The notes under the pieces were generated by a model. The model was not told the origin of the DNA, did no database searches, and saw nothing but the letters and a program-made list of their open reading frames with translations. Below are positions 26,886 to 37,464 of a stretch of 64,000 bases of DNA, one piece after another. The position numbers and the translations under genes are program-made. Origin of the DNA: Strix aluco (taxonomy: Eukaryota; Chordata; Aves; Strigiformes; Strigidae); NCBI RefSeq assembly GCF_031877795.1, contig NC_133935.1, positions 74,356,303 to 74,420,302 of the forward strand, given 5' to 3'. Numbering within the stretch: position 1 is the first letter of the stretch; each line of letters begins with the position of its first letter.

Positions 26886-28580
26886 CAGAATCACAGAATT
26901 GTCAAGGTTGGAAAAGACCTTGAAGATCATCCAGTCCAACCATCAACCCAACATTAACAGTTCCCATCTACACCATATCCCTCAGCGCTATGTCGACCCG
27001 ACTCAAACACCTCCAGAGATGGGGACTCCACCGCCTCCCTGGGCAGCTCACTCCAACGCCTAACAACCCGTTCTGTAAAGAAATGCTTCCTAATATCCAG
27101 TCTAAACCTTCCCTGGAGCAACTTGAGGCCATTCCCTCTTGTCCTATCGCTTATTACTTGGTTAAAGAGACTCATCCCCAGCTCTCTGCAACCTCCTTTC
27201 AGGTAGTTGTAGAGGGCGATGAGGTCTCACCTCAGCCTCTTCTTCTCCAGACTAAACAACCCCAGTTCCCTCAGCCACTCCTTGTACCACATGTTCTCGA
27301 GACCCTTCACCAGCTTTGTTGCCCTTCTCTGGACACGCTCGAGTAATTCAATGTCCTTTTTGTAGTGAGGGGCCCAAAACTGAACACAGTAATCGAGGTG
27401 CGGCCTCACCAGTGCCGAGTACAGGGGTAAGATCACTTCCCTGTCCCTGCTGGCCACGCTATTGCTGATACAAGCCAGGATACCATTGGCCTTCTTGGCC
27501 ACCTGGGCACACTGCTGGCTCCTGTTCAGCCGGCTGTCAATCAACCCCCCCACGTTCCTCTCTGACTGGCAGCTCTCCAGCCACTCCTCCCCAAGCCTGT
27601 AGCGCTGCTGGGGGTTGTTGTGGCCCAAGTGCAGCACCCGGCATTTGGCCTTATTGAAACTCCTACAGTTGGCCTTAGCCCATCGCTCCAGCCTGTCCAG
27701 ATCTCCCTGCAGAGCCTCCCTACCCTCGAGCAGATCAACACTCCCACCCAACTTGGTGTCATCTGCAAACTTACTGAGGGTGCACTCAATCCCCTCATCT
27801 AGATCACCAATAAAGATGTTAAACAAGAGTGGCCCCCAAACGGAGCCCTGGGGGACACCACTCGTGACCGGCCGCCAACTGGATTTAACTCCGTTCACCA
27901 CAACTCTTTGGGCCCGGCCATCCAGCCAGTTTTTTACCCAGCAAAGCCTGTGCCCATCCAAGCCTCGAGCAGCCAGTTTTGCCAGGAGGATGCTGTGGGA
28001 AACGGTGTCAAAGGCCTTATTAAAGTCAAGGTAGACAACATTCACAGCCTTTCCCTCATCTGATAAGCGGGTCACCCTGTCATAGAAGGAGATCAGGTTT
28101 GTCAAGCAGGACCTGCCTTTCATAAACCCATGCTGACTGGGCCTGATCATCTGGTTGTCCCGCACGTGTTGTGTGATGGTACTCAGGATGAGCTGCTCCA
28201 TCAGCTTCCCGGGCACCGAAGTCAAGCTGACAGGCCTGTAATTTCCCGGATCATCCTTCCGACCCTTCTTATATATGGGCGTCACATTGACCAATTTCTA
28301 ATCTGTCGGGACCTCCCCAGTCAGCCAGGACTGCTGGTAAATGATGGAAAGTGGCTTGGCGAGCACCCCAGCCAGCTCCTTCAGCACCCTCGGGTGTATC
28401 CCATCCGTCCCACAGACTTGTGTATGTCTATGTGATGCACTAGGTCACTGACTATCTCCTCCTGGATTGCGGGGGGGTCGTTCTCCCAGTCTCTGTCTTC
28501 TGGCTGAGGAGGCTGGATTCCCTCAATACAGCTGATCTTGCTATTAAAGACTGAAGCAAAGAAGTTTGTAGTCATCCTAT
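26886..28580 (-). mobile_element. CR1 LINE, 5'-truncated
   Basis: On the minus strand the element runs from about 28580 to a 3' end at 26886. That end has the CR1 shape: AATTCTGTGATTCT octamers preceded by a GGTTGGAtgat-type block (on the plus strand AGAATCACAGAATTGTCAAGG, then TTGGAAAAGACC). It carries the linker between endonuclease and reverse transcriptase (28381-28570, with the recognisable SVFNSK and IQEEIVSDLVHH words), the reverse transcriptase and the 3' untranslated tail. Full-length CR1 is about 4.5 kb, so the 5' half including the endonuclease is missing, as is usual for this family. No target-site duplication is visible, also as expected for CR1. Confidence 0.96.
27227..28294 (-). 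pseudogene. CR1 reverse transcriptase, long but interrupted
   Basis: This 355-codon frame encodes most of the CR1 RNA-dependent DNA polymerase, which copies the element's RNA at a nicked target. Motifs in order are [18 protein letters not shown] (residues 18-35), the catalytic DFNKAFDTV (90-98), [10 protein letters not shown] (146-155) and KFADD (175-179). Both catalytic regions keep their aspartates. The frame begins artificially: one codon change upstream gives TAG where the family has Trp (in the GEVPTDW-type segment). It ends at TGA where the family has Gly (RLRGDL-type segment), after which the same frame continues as 26954-27226 with the [15 protein letters not shown] and FFTERVV words. 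With two nonsense changes and no endonuclease, the copy is dead but fairly young. Confidence 0.93.
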
Positions 28581-30835
28581 CAGGAATGAAACACATGAGG
28601 TGGATTAAAGGAGGCAATGTTTGCTATTCACTGTTGATTTGTTACAAATGAAAGCTTTCAGAAGTAGCACAAGATGGGTCTGGCAGCAGTCACCTGACCT
28701 GTAATTTTGGGGGAATCATTAGAAAAAGGAAGCAGAGCATAGCAGAACTTGCAGCCTGGTAATTCCCATGAGTTTAGCTGGAACTTGAGCTACTATCACG
28801 AGTGAGACCTAGAGTATCTGAATCTCTTGAGTGATACAGGTTTGTACTGAATGTCACCCTTCTGGAAAAAGTTAAGATGTGCATATTTCTGACAGAACAG
28901 TTTTATGAGCTGCTTTTTTCCTTCCAAGACATCCACCTTATCAATAGAACTGATACTAAGGTCTATTTACTATCTATAGGCATAATCTCTTAGCTTCTTA
29001 TTTTATTTAAGGGTAATTTGGCTGGAGAAATTAGTCATTGCAGGGAGTTGCTCAGTTATGTAAATAACAGGGCCAAATCCTTAAATCCTATAAGAAAGTT
29101 TTGCCTGATTCTGGCAACACAAATCAGTTTTAAGCCTGGTTGGAAATAGCTAGTGTTTCTAGAAGCACTCTGATTGCATATGGCAGTATACTGAAAAGAA
29201 AAAGGGCCCATCCCATCAGGTACATGCAAGCCAGAGCCCAGCTGGCAAGCATTATGTAGGAGAAGCAGTCTGGAGCAGTCTGCAGCTGGAAGTGGCCTGT
29301 CTGTGCGGAACGGGCAATTGTTGAGTGCCTGGAGTATCTGCTTTATTTGCTGTCGGCTTTTCAATCTCCTAAACACGATAAAACAAATACAGTGACACAT
29401 GGAGTTTGTGGGTCCCTGCACTGGCATCGTGAACACTTTTCTGCATAGGAGAGGGTGGAGAAGCAGAGTAATTAAAGCATCCATCCCACTGTGTAGCCAG
29501 ATGTGTGAATTTATGTCTTAATTTGTTAGCCCCCTCATCAACCCAGGTGAAAGAGGTCTTTTGGGATTAGTTAAGTCCAAAGAAGCCAGGTGGTATATTA
29601 ACCTCTTCCCCCCAGGATGGGGTTAACTGCAGAAATGGAAGTGTCTTAGCCATGTTCACATGATAGACTACTCTGCTCTAGCAAACCTTTGAACTCTTCT
29701 GCCTGGATTCATTCAAACTCCTATGTTGGAATAGAAAAATAGGTCTGATCCCACATATCCTTAGGATGCTGCTTTGCTTCCCAGGACTGGCTCTCTTACA
29801 GTAACACTTTCAACATGTCAACAGCTTCAGAGTGAGGCACAAACCCAATGTGATTTGCTAGCTGTATGACTGCAAAGGCACATTCCTCCTCTCTGGCTCT
29901 GACACATATACCTTGGGGAGTTTGATTTATGCATGTGGTAAGATAACAGCATGCATTGATTAAGTATATTCAAAAAAGGGGTTTCAATTGCTATTGCATA
30001 AGGAAAAATTTCAGCTTGTCCCTTTGAAATATCCTGGCACTGTTTGGATACTAGAATTATTTATTAGGGAGACTTTAAAGTAGGATGAAAATAAGAAATC
30101 CTATGAGAAAAAATTCTGTTTGTTTCTTACATTTTCTTCATCCTTCCCTAACCCTGGACTGTTCCATATGGTTAGAAGGAAAATCTTTTCCAAACCCTTT
30201 TAATCTAAAATATCACCAGGTGGAGCAAAAGAAAAGCTGAACTTGCCCCAGAAGCATTCCACACTGCAGTGTTTAAGATGCTCCAGCCCCAGAGCTTTGG
30301 GTACAGGGAAAGTGGGAGTAGCAAGATGTCCATGCTGTTTGTGAAGGGGTGGATCAGAGAGCGTGTTACGCCTTGGGCGCTGTAGGGAACTATCTGGCAA
30401 AGCAGAAGTCATCCTGCGATGTGATGATGTGCAACTTTGGTGGCAATACCAGCTCACAGACTTCTGTCTTGTTCTCTGTCCCTGCTTGGCTGCTTCCATG
30501 CCATGGGGCACCATACTTGTGGCTGGATGAATGCAATTCACTACACACTGCACTGAAGACCAGAACACTTGGGGGGCAGGGTGGGGTTGTCCTTTAAAGC
30601 CAGAGAAGCCCAACACTGATCTGATTTACAACACAACCCCACAAGCTGTTGCATGCAGGTGACTGACCTTACCCATCAGTGCCCAATGTGCTGAATAAGG
30701 TCTTCAATCTGAGCCTCCAGGCATGCCATGGAAGGCTCTGCTCCAGCTTCAGCTCTATCAAATCACGACCCTTGAGACTGAATGAAGGTGGTCTCTAGCA
30801 CATTGTTTTCTCTGAGTGATTACTGAAAACTGCAG
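28581..30835. other. non-repetitive stretch between CR1 and the provirus
   Basis: No recognised gene or repeat. Minus-strand frames of 142 codons (29056-29484) and 138 codons (30200-30616) lack family motifs, signal peptides or convincing splice context and are treated as chance. The last five bases, GGCCC at 30836-30840, are the left copy of the provirus target-site duplication. Confidence 0.5.
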
Positions 30836-30840
30836 GGCCC
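30836..30840. repeat. target-site duplication, left copy (GGCCC)
   Basis: GGCCC immediately left of the LTR TGT...ACA boundary, repeated immediately right of the other LTR at 33292-33296. A 5-bp duplication is typical of one subset of retroviral integrases and shows that the element is a single, undisturbed insertion. Confidence 0.88.
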
Positions 30841-31546
30841 TGTCCCGATCCAATGTCGGGGGAGGTTTCAATACGATCCCAAGACCGAGATTAAGTCACA
30901 AACGAGGTCAAATGCCATACACCCAAAACAGGTTTTTATTATTAAAGAAGTGAAGAGGGGTAGCAATAGGACAGAATGGAAGGAAAGACAGAAATAAAGC
31001 AAGGATGCGGGATAGGGCTGCAAGAACAGTCACCACCATGGATCCAGCGGTGTCCCGTTGGTCCTCAGTCTTCAGTTCTTGGGTGGTGGGTGCACACGGA
31101 TCTGGCTTCGATGGTGGATGCACACTGAGCAAAATTTTCTGCTGCCTTTTTAAGTTCATCATTAAGATATGCTGATTAGCATATCTGCTCACCTTTGGTT
31201 TTTTTTTCTCTCGTCCCACAGGTTTTGTTGCATCTAGCTTCAGGGCAGGAACGTTTGCCTCTTGTCAGTTCATTAGCCATGCATGTATGGGGTCTGGCCT
31301 ACACAACAGAGCCACAAATGGCTACAGGATGGGGCCAACTCAGTACATGTCTGCCCCTTTGAGGCTTGTCTAAAGAGCCCGGACAATGCAACCGTAAAGA
31401 AGTGGGGGGGTGCAACCTTCAATACATTCCCGCTTCTCTGGGTGACATCCCCCAGACCAATTCACAGGCAACAGCAGCTTCTCTTGGAGGTTTGCATGGA
31501 CACAAGCAAGCTTTGAGACAGTCATATTACATTTCAGTCTCTCACA
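30841..31546 (-). repeat. 3' LTR of the provirus (706 bp)
   Basis: The LTR reads on the minus strand from 31546 (TGTGAGAG) to 30841 (GGGACA). The U3 part carries the palindrome and TATA-like box listed below. AATAAA lies at 30935-30940 on the minus strand (AATAATAAAAACC) and would mark the 3' end of the R region. This copy has a 28-bp imperfect tandem duplication, TGGTGGRTGCACAC at 31084-31097 and 31112-31125, of which the 5' LTR keeps one copy. Confidence 0.93.
31145..31186 (-). promoter_or_regulatory. LTR promoter: palindromic octamer-like site and TATA-like box
   Basis: On the minus strand, the arms AGATATGCT and AGCATATCT (31165-31186) form a 9-bp palindrome around a 4-base centre. Across the centre it contains ATGCTAAT, a variant of the octamer bound by POU/Oct proteins. 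About 10 bases downstream is CTTAAAAAGG (31145-31154), the best TATA-like box of the LTR. In the 5' LTR the left palindrome arm is changed (TATCTGCT instead of GATATGCT), so the two LTR promoters differ. Function is inferred from position and motif only. Confidence 0.45.
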
Positions 31547-32053
31547 CCATCCCGTGGCTCAAAGATTGCTTCAGGATCCATGGTGGCTTCAGGAAAGGAG
31601 AGTTGTTTAGAAAAGGCCAGAAAAGAGCATTTTATAATTAATAATCAATTATATAAAATATGAATCCGTCCAATGAAATAGTAATCAATTGTACAAAATA
31701 TGAAACAATATATAGCAAGAAGAAGAAGCATTAACATGATAAAATCACATAGCAAAATAAAACAGGGAAAAAACATCTGTCCATGCAATTTTCACAACTG
31801 AAGGTTTTGGCTGGTACACCACATGGACATATTTAACATTGTCCAGTGATGAGGTGGCTATAAATTGCATGTTGGTCACAACATGTTAAATTAATTGAAT
31901 AAAGCAGAGAATAATATGTGGCAATAGAACAAGATTAATACTAACAATGGTTAACAATATTCTAACCAAACATATAACAAAGGTAACAATAACAGTATCA
32001 ATTAACAGTATTTTAACCTAACATGTTTAACCAACATGAGTCCCAGGCTGGGC

Positions 32054-32295
32054 CTAAGGACATGCTGCCAACACTGCACAAATTACAGCTTTTCCTTTCC
32101 CCCTCCTAACCTTAGCTTCCTTCTGCAACACCCTTATCCTAACCATTACACTCTGTGGTTGAAACCAGTGGGTTTTCGCCCAATCTTGCCCCTGGGGTGA
32201 GAGACGAGACTGATGTGCCTCTAAAAGGTCATATAATTTATCTATCCCTTCGAGGGGACATAATCACAAGCATCGGCTGCCCTCTGGGCGGCCAT
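32054..32295 (-). pseudogene. disrupted gag-like leader frame of the provirus
   Basis: On the minus strand an ATG in good context (GAGAATGGC, start at 32295) follows an A-rich run and opens a frame of 17 codons, closed by TAG at 32242-32244. In an overlapping, shifted frame, 69 codons are open from 32263 to TAG 32054-32056, rich in basic residues near its end. Its place after the primer-binding-like site and leader is where gag starts in retroviruses. I see no zinc knuckle, late domain or major homology region, so gag identity rests on position. A small frameshift is the likely reason for the split frames. After it the internal region contains nothing coding. Confidence 0.3.
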
Positions 32296-32593
32296 TCTCT
32301 TTTTTTTTTTTTCTAACACAAAGGGGCTATCATCCTGAGAGGGCCACACATTAATTAAACAAAAAGAAGATTAAAATACTACTATCCACTCTTCCTCCTA
32401 TTCACTCTTAGGAGGTCGCACCTTCATTAGATGCTTTCTGTTCCCCGAGAACCCTGTTCATGTATAAAGCAGGGAAGCGGTCCTCTCAGGGAGGCAGCAC
32501 GTAAGTTCCAAACACAACACGAACCCGCCCCCTTATGTTCCTGAGAGGTCCCACTTAACACAGTGAGGCAATACGGCACTCTCGTCCCTAGGG

Positions 32594-32611
32594 ATCCTGT
32601 CCATGACGCCA
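32594..32611 (-). other. primer-binding-site-like 18-mer
   Basis: On the minus strand, six bases after the 5' LTR end, stands TGGCGTCATGGACAGGAT. A start with TGGC fits the rule that such sites pair with the CCA end of a tRNA. The 3' part, CAGGAT, and the TGGCGT start recall serine tRNA 3' ends, and TGGCGTC also recalls asparagine tRNA, but neither match is perfect. The six-base spacer is longer than usual. Confidence 0.5.
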
Positions 32612-32617
32612 ATTTAA

Positions 32618-33291
32618 TGTCCCGATCCAATGTCAGGGGAGGTTTCAATACGATCCCAAGACCGAGATTAAGTCACAAACGAGGTCAAATGCCATACACC
32701 CAAACCAGGTTTTTATTATTAAAGAAGTGAAGAGGGGTAGCAATAGGACAGAATGGAAGGAAAGACAGAAATAAAGCAAGGATGCGGGATAGGGCTGCAA
32801 GAACAGTCACCACCATGGATCCAGCGGCGTCCCGTTGGTCCTCAGTCTTCAGTTCTTGGGTGGTGGGTGCACACTGAGCAAAATTTTCTGCTGCCTTTTT
32901 AAGTTCATCGTATCTGCTGATTAGCATATCTGCTCACCTTTGGTTTTTTTTTCTCTCGTCCCACAGGTTTTGTTGCGTCTGGCTTCAGGGCAGGAAAGTT
33001 TGCCTCTTGTCAGTTCATTAGCCATGCATGTATGGGGTCTGGCCTACACAACAGAGCCACAAATGGCTACAGGATGGGGCCAACTCAGTACATGTCTGCC
33101 CCTTTGAGGCTTGTCTAAAGAGTCCAGACAATGCAACCGTAAAGAAGTGGGGGGGTGCAACCTTCAATACACTCCCGCTTCTCTGGGCGACATCCCCCAG
33201 ACCAATTCACAGGCTACAGCAGCTTCTCTTGGAGGTTTGCACAGACACAAGCAAGCTTTGAGACAGTCATACGACATTTCAGTCTCTCACA
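32618..33291 (-). repeat. 5' LTR of the provirus (674 bp)
   Basis: Direct repeat of 30841-31546 and the transcription-driving copy for the minus-strand element. It is 32 bp shorter: one 28-bp unit is missing at the TGCACAC duplication, and 4 bp are missing near the palindrome. All other differences seen by eye are single or paired substitutions, most of them transitions. Confidence 0.93.
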
Positions 33292-33296
33292 GGCCC
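33292..33296. repeat. target-site duplication, right copy (GGCCC)
   Basis: GGCCC directly after the LTR terminus CTCTCACA, identical to the five bases before the left LTR. Confidence 0.88.
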
Positions 33297-36200
33297 GTGG
33301 GCAAGGCTGGGAGAGGAACACCTAGTTATGAAGTGTGTTGGGCCTTAGCTGCATTCAGTGCTGTCAAGACCAAGGGACTTGTATTAGTATTCCTGGGAAA
33401 TCTAATATCAGAAAATTTAGTGTCTGTGCTTCAGAGCAATGGAGGAGGCTTAGGGGAATTTTACATGTAGGTAATAATTTATTGTCTGAGCTCCGCCAAA
33501 GCTGCTCAGTGGATGTACTATGTCACCTCTTCTATTGCAATAACACTGTCACAACACGGCATTCAGTAACAGGACTTTGAGGAGAGTTTAAATTCAGCAA
33601 AGATGGAAATACAGTCTACTAAACAGCTCTAACTTTCTCTTGTCATACTGGACAAGAGAAGAGACAAAGCATTTGAGGTACTGTAAGACTAGGTGAGATA
33701 GAGCTACGTCAAGTTTTGTAACAAATTTGGATTTTTAACAGTTTGCTAAATAATAAAGAAAAAAGAAAAAAGTGGTTTTTTCTCTTACTCTAACAAGTCA
33801 ACTGTGAATAAAAGCAATTACCTAAAAGCTTATTTTTCTATGACATCATTAAAAAGAAAATGAGAGAAACTGCATGCCAACATTTGTAATAATTTCATTA
33901 GGATCCAGGTAGATCTAATTTATGTGGGGGTTCTGTTTCCAGAATGAGGAGCAAGTGAATCTCATCTGACAGACAATTGAGTTATAAAGGCTTTACATGA
34001 GAACTGTTCTCCAACAGAATGTAAACAAGACATGTTGTTTAATAAGGTCAGACATACAAAAAGGAACTATACTATGGCAGGGTTCATCAGTCAGCAACAC
34101 GTAGAGCTAGACCTTCTCAAACAGTGTAAGTTAGCATGCAGTAAAGCTAAAGGTTTAAATTAACCCTGGTATTTTACCCTCTGGACAGTGGAACTATGAG
34201 CTAGAGGAAGTAAGTTTATAAACCATAGAAGTAATACGACTCTGTGCGGCAAGTTGTAAAGACTTGAATTTCTCCCAAAGACTTACAGATTTTTACACTG
34301 TTAAATACCACCGTAATAATGACATCTTGCATGAAAAACCCAGGGAAACAAACTATGGCATAGATGTAACCTTTGAGACTTAAAATTTATGCTCTGGGAA
34401 CTGACAGATACCACACAAGCAGAATATTCATGTAGCAAAACGGTGAAAGGGCATCCCTGCTAAATGCCTTGTGGAAAGTGCTAAGCCAACTGGAATGGTT
34501 CCAAAATATGTAGGTGGAGTATCACAATACTGGGATTTACTCCATTATTGTCCAAGTGACTCAGCTGAGATTGCCCACAGTATACTAGACATATTTTACT
34601 GTCAATACATTTTGCCCTGGCCTTTTCTCTCCATGGCTACATGACCTTAATTCACCTAAATTTCTAAAATGGTGGGGTCAGGTAGTTCTTATCACTGCAC
34701 TTTCCACTTCCAAATATGATGTAGACTCATCTGCATATTCAGGAGGGCAGTGTGTCTGCACCTTGTATCAATATTTTCTTGGTTAATCTACTGGCAAGAG
34801 AAAGATACTGCCTTCCCTGCTATTGGACTGAGCTCTTTCTCTTTTGTATGTGACACTGCCAGTTGCTAAATGGCCTTGAAACTCATTCCCAAACACAGAA
34901 AAGCACTTATTTGAAGCCATTCTGCTTAATTAAATCAATCAATCAATGAATCCTGTTTGCCTCTGCTGTGGCAGAACAAATGGACCTTTTTTCATTCAGA
35001 TTAGGGGTAAATGGGTTTTTTTGCAGATAAAACCACAAGATTTCCACATCTGTATCTGGCATCTGTATCTAGCAGGATTATCTTCCCTTGCAGTAGTCCA
35101 CCACTCTTTTTGACAGAAAACAGGCTGTTCTTCCTGCCTTTTAATCTAGATTATTGTTTACCTTAAATATTGGATCAGGATTTGGTCAATCAATTCACAG
35201 GAGTTCTTGTAATCTCCAACGGAGATTAAAATCCAACCCAGCACATGGGATTGCAGTATCTTGTTTTTAGAGCAGCCAGTAACAGTTGTGTCAGAAGATT
35301 GTTTAAGAAGCTCCATAGAGGACAAATATGAAATAATCTTGAATTCTACCTGTGAGCATTTAATGAGGAACTGGGCTCTGAAGCATAGTGGTTTACATCT
35401 CTAGCAATTTTTCAATCCTGTCTAAAAAATGTCAAACATCCTCTTTACCCACTTAACTATCCAATGATGTTTTGGATCCTAAAGCTCAACAATACCTATT
35501 GACAGGGATTTTGTAGTTTAGCTAAAGATGTCACCCTCCTCTGCTCTTCCAAATCTGCCATTTGCAATTGGCTTGCTTTCCATCTCACGGTTTTTTCCCT
35601 TATTCTCCTGTCATACCAAGATATATGGTGGAGCTCCTAAGCACTTTCCATCTTCCAGTCCTAGATTTTTACTCCCAAGAGTAAATGAAATGCTCATGCA
35701 CTAAATATCCCCTCTCCCTCTCTCCTGGCTCCCCAGGGAAGGAAGCCCAGGCACATTGGCCAAGAGGTGCTTTGGCCAGGTACCCTGCAGGTCAGAGCAT
35801 CCATTTCCCCTAAGTCTAAGCACAGCTCTGGTGCCCTTTCTCTGTATTCTGTTTAGATAAAATTCTCTGTATAATATTGTACTTTAATATATAATTCCCT
35901 GTATTTATCTCCATTTTAATGAACTAATGCATTCTCATATAAATACCTTACTATGCTCTTTAAGATAGAGCAAAACATACCTTTGCTCTTTATTGCACAC
36001 TGGTTATCCTATAATGCCAAAACAGCTGTTATTTTATGTTGGGTGAGGGCCATAGATCCTAAAAACTATGTAAGCAGCTAATTTCTTTGAAAAATGTACT
36101 TTACCACTTTTATAAACGCAGGCCAAAGCATCTTCTTTCCAAACAAAGTGTCCTGAGACTTGGTTCTTGGGTTGTGGATTTGCAAGACAGAACAGGACAA

Positions 36201-37304
36201 CCTCTGTGCTTCACAAGGCTTCCTGTTCCTGGCAGGGATAAGGAAGGGGCCCTCCCTGGGGCAAGTAGCCAGGGAGAGACAGGACCCAACAGCTAACGGG
36301 GGAAAGAAACCTGCAAACTGAGCTCCACAAGTGCTAGCAAGCCAAATTATAGGGCTATGGGGATTATGTGGGGCTGCAGGAGGAAAACGGGTGGCTGAAT
36401 TTTGAGTTCTGGGAGGAAATATCTTTATTTTGTAGGACACTGAATGGCACAAAAGAATTATTGGACCCCAGGCTAACACATTTCAAACTACTCTTCTACT
36501 GACAGCATGTCATAACCAGACAAGAACACAACTATAAATAATAGTAGGAAACCAACCTACATCATGCCAAGACAGTGAGTCAGTGTTAGTCATTTGGTGC
36601 TTTTTTTAATAATTGGGGGTTTTGCCCAAATCCTACTGAAAATCACTCCTCTCTCCCCTCTGTAATACCAGGGGTTATTTGGTTTATATATACATTTTCT
36701 CAGATTTCATGCCATCAGTTTGCCTGCCCACAGCATTTAGCAAACTTCTTAGCATCTTTATTAAAAATTAAACTTGTTTATTAAAATAACTTCCCTCAGA
36801 AGTTTTTTCAGCAAAGCGTCTCAGCCCTATGCAAAGCACAGCTAGCACAGGGGATGGAAAGCTGCATGGAGACAAGGGAGAACTTGTGCTGTTTCACTGA
36901 CCTTAATTCCCTTCATCTTTATACCTGTGTAATCACTAGTATACAGAAAGAAGGTTTAATATGTATTAAAAGTATGCTGTACACAAGACAGTGAAGACTC
37001 AGCCCTTCTTACGTTCTTTATTTTTTTTAATTTCAGTCTTTTAAAGCACTTATTTTAAAATTTATAACTGAACAAATAGCTATCAGTGTATTTGATAATT
37101 CAACCCGTTGTTAAGCTTAAACATTTCAGTTTCTCAGCATTCAGTGCTTTGAATGTATGTGCTACTATTTGAAGTAAAATAGAAATAGCTTGTGTAGAGG
37201 ATTTTGCTAGAAGACCCATCAACCAACACTTGCACCTTATTTCAAAGAATTAATCATGCCTCAATTAAAAACAGGCTTTCCTAATGGGTAACTGCTTTCT
37301 GCAG

Positions 37305-37464
37305 GGTTGATATTGTCTCTTCTGAAAGCAAAGTCACACATGTGGGAAGCTACCCAAGGGATGGAGCAGTGCCTGGAGGGAACACAGGGCACCATGGGCC
37401 ACTCTAATCTGCTGTGGCAGGTCTGTGTTCACAGGGACCAGCTTCTGGAGAAACAAAACAAGAT
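37305..37464 (+). CDS. candidate 160-bp internal exon, unrecognised
   Basis: The segment lies between an acceptor (AACTGCTTTCTGCAG, ending 37304) and a consensus donor (AAGAT/GTAAGTTA at 37465). One of the three frames is open over the entire length, 52 codons, entering in phase 1 and leaving in phase 2. The peptide includes KAKSHMWEATQGMEQC and WQVCVHRDQLLEKQNK and matches no family that I know. The other two frames are closed, which is mild support for coding. It could also be an exon of a non-coding transcript or chance. No partner exons have been identified. Confidence 0.2.

Larger units (their letters stand above)
30841..33291 (-). mobile_element. short complete endogenous retrovirus / non-autonomous LTR element
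   Basis: Two direct repeats, 30841-31546 and 32618-33291, flank only 1071 bp of internal sequence, and the whole is bracketed by the duplication GGCCC. Read on the minus strand, each LTR starts TGTGAGAGACTG and ends GGATCGGGACA. A TGG-initiated primer-binding-like site follows the 5' LTR after six bases, and a short purine stretch (GGGATGG) precedes the 3' LTR. Between them lie a leader, a gag-like disrupted frame (32054-32295) and about 500 bp of AT-rich sequence with repeated TTGTTA words. There is no trace of protease, polymerase or envelope. The LTRs differ by roughly 15 substitutions and two indels by eye, so the insertion is moderately young. The family is not named: either a deleted provirus or an element mobilised in trans. 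Confidence 0.93.

Noticed and set aside
27615-28034. 139-codon plus-strand frame inside the CR1
   Set aside because: Shadow of the reverse-transcriptase frame on the opposite strand.
34189-34209. 21-bp microexon candidate between an AG and GTAAGTTTA
   Set aside because: The donor is good but the acceptor tract is mediocre and nothing links it to other exons.
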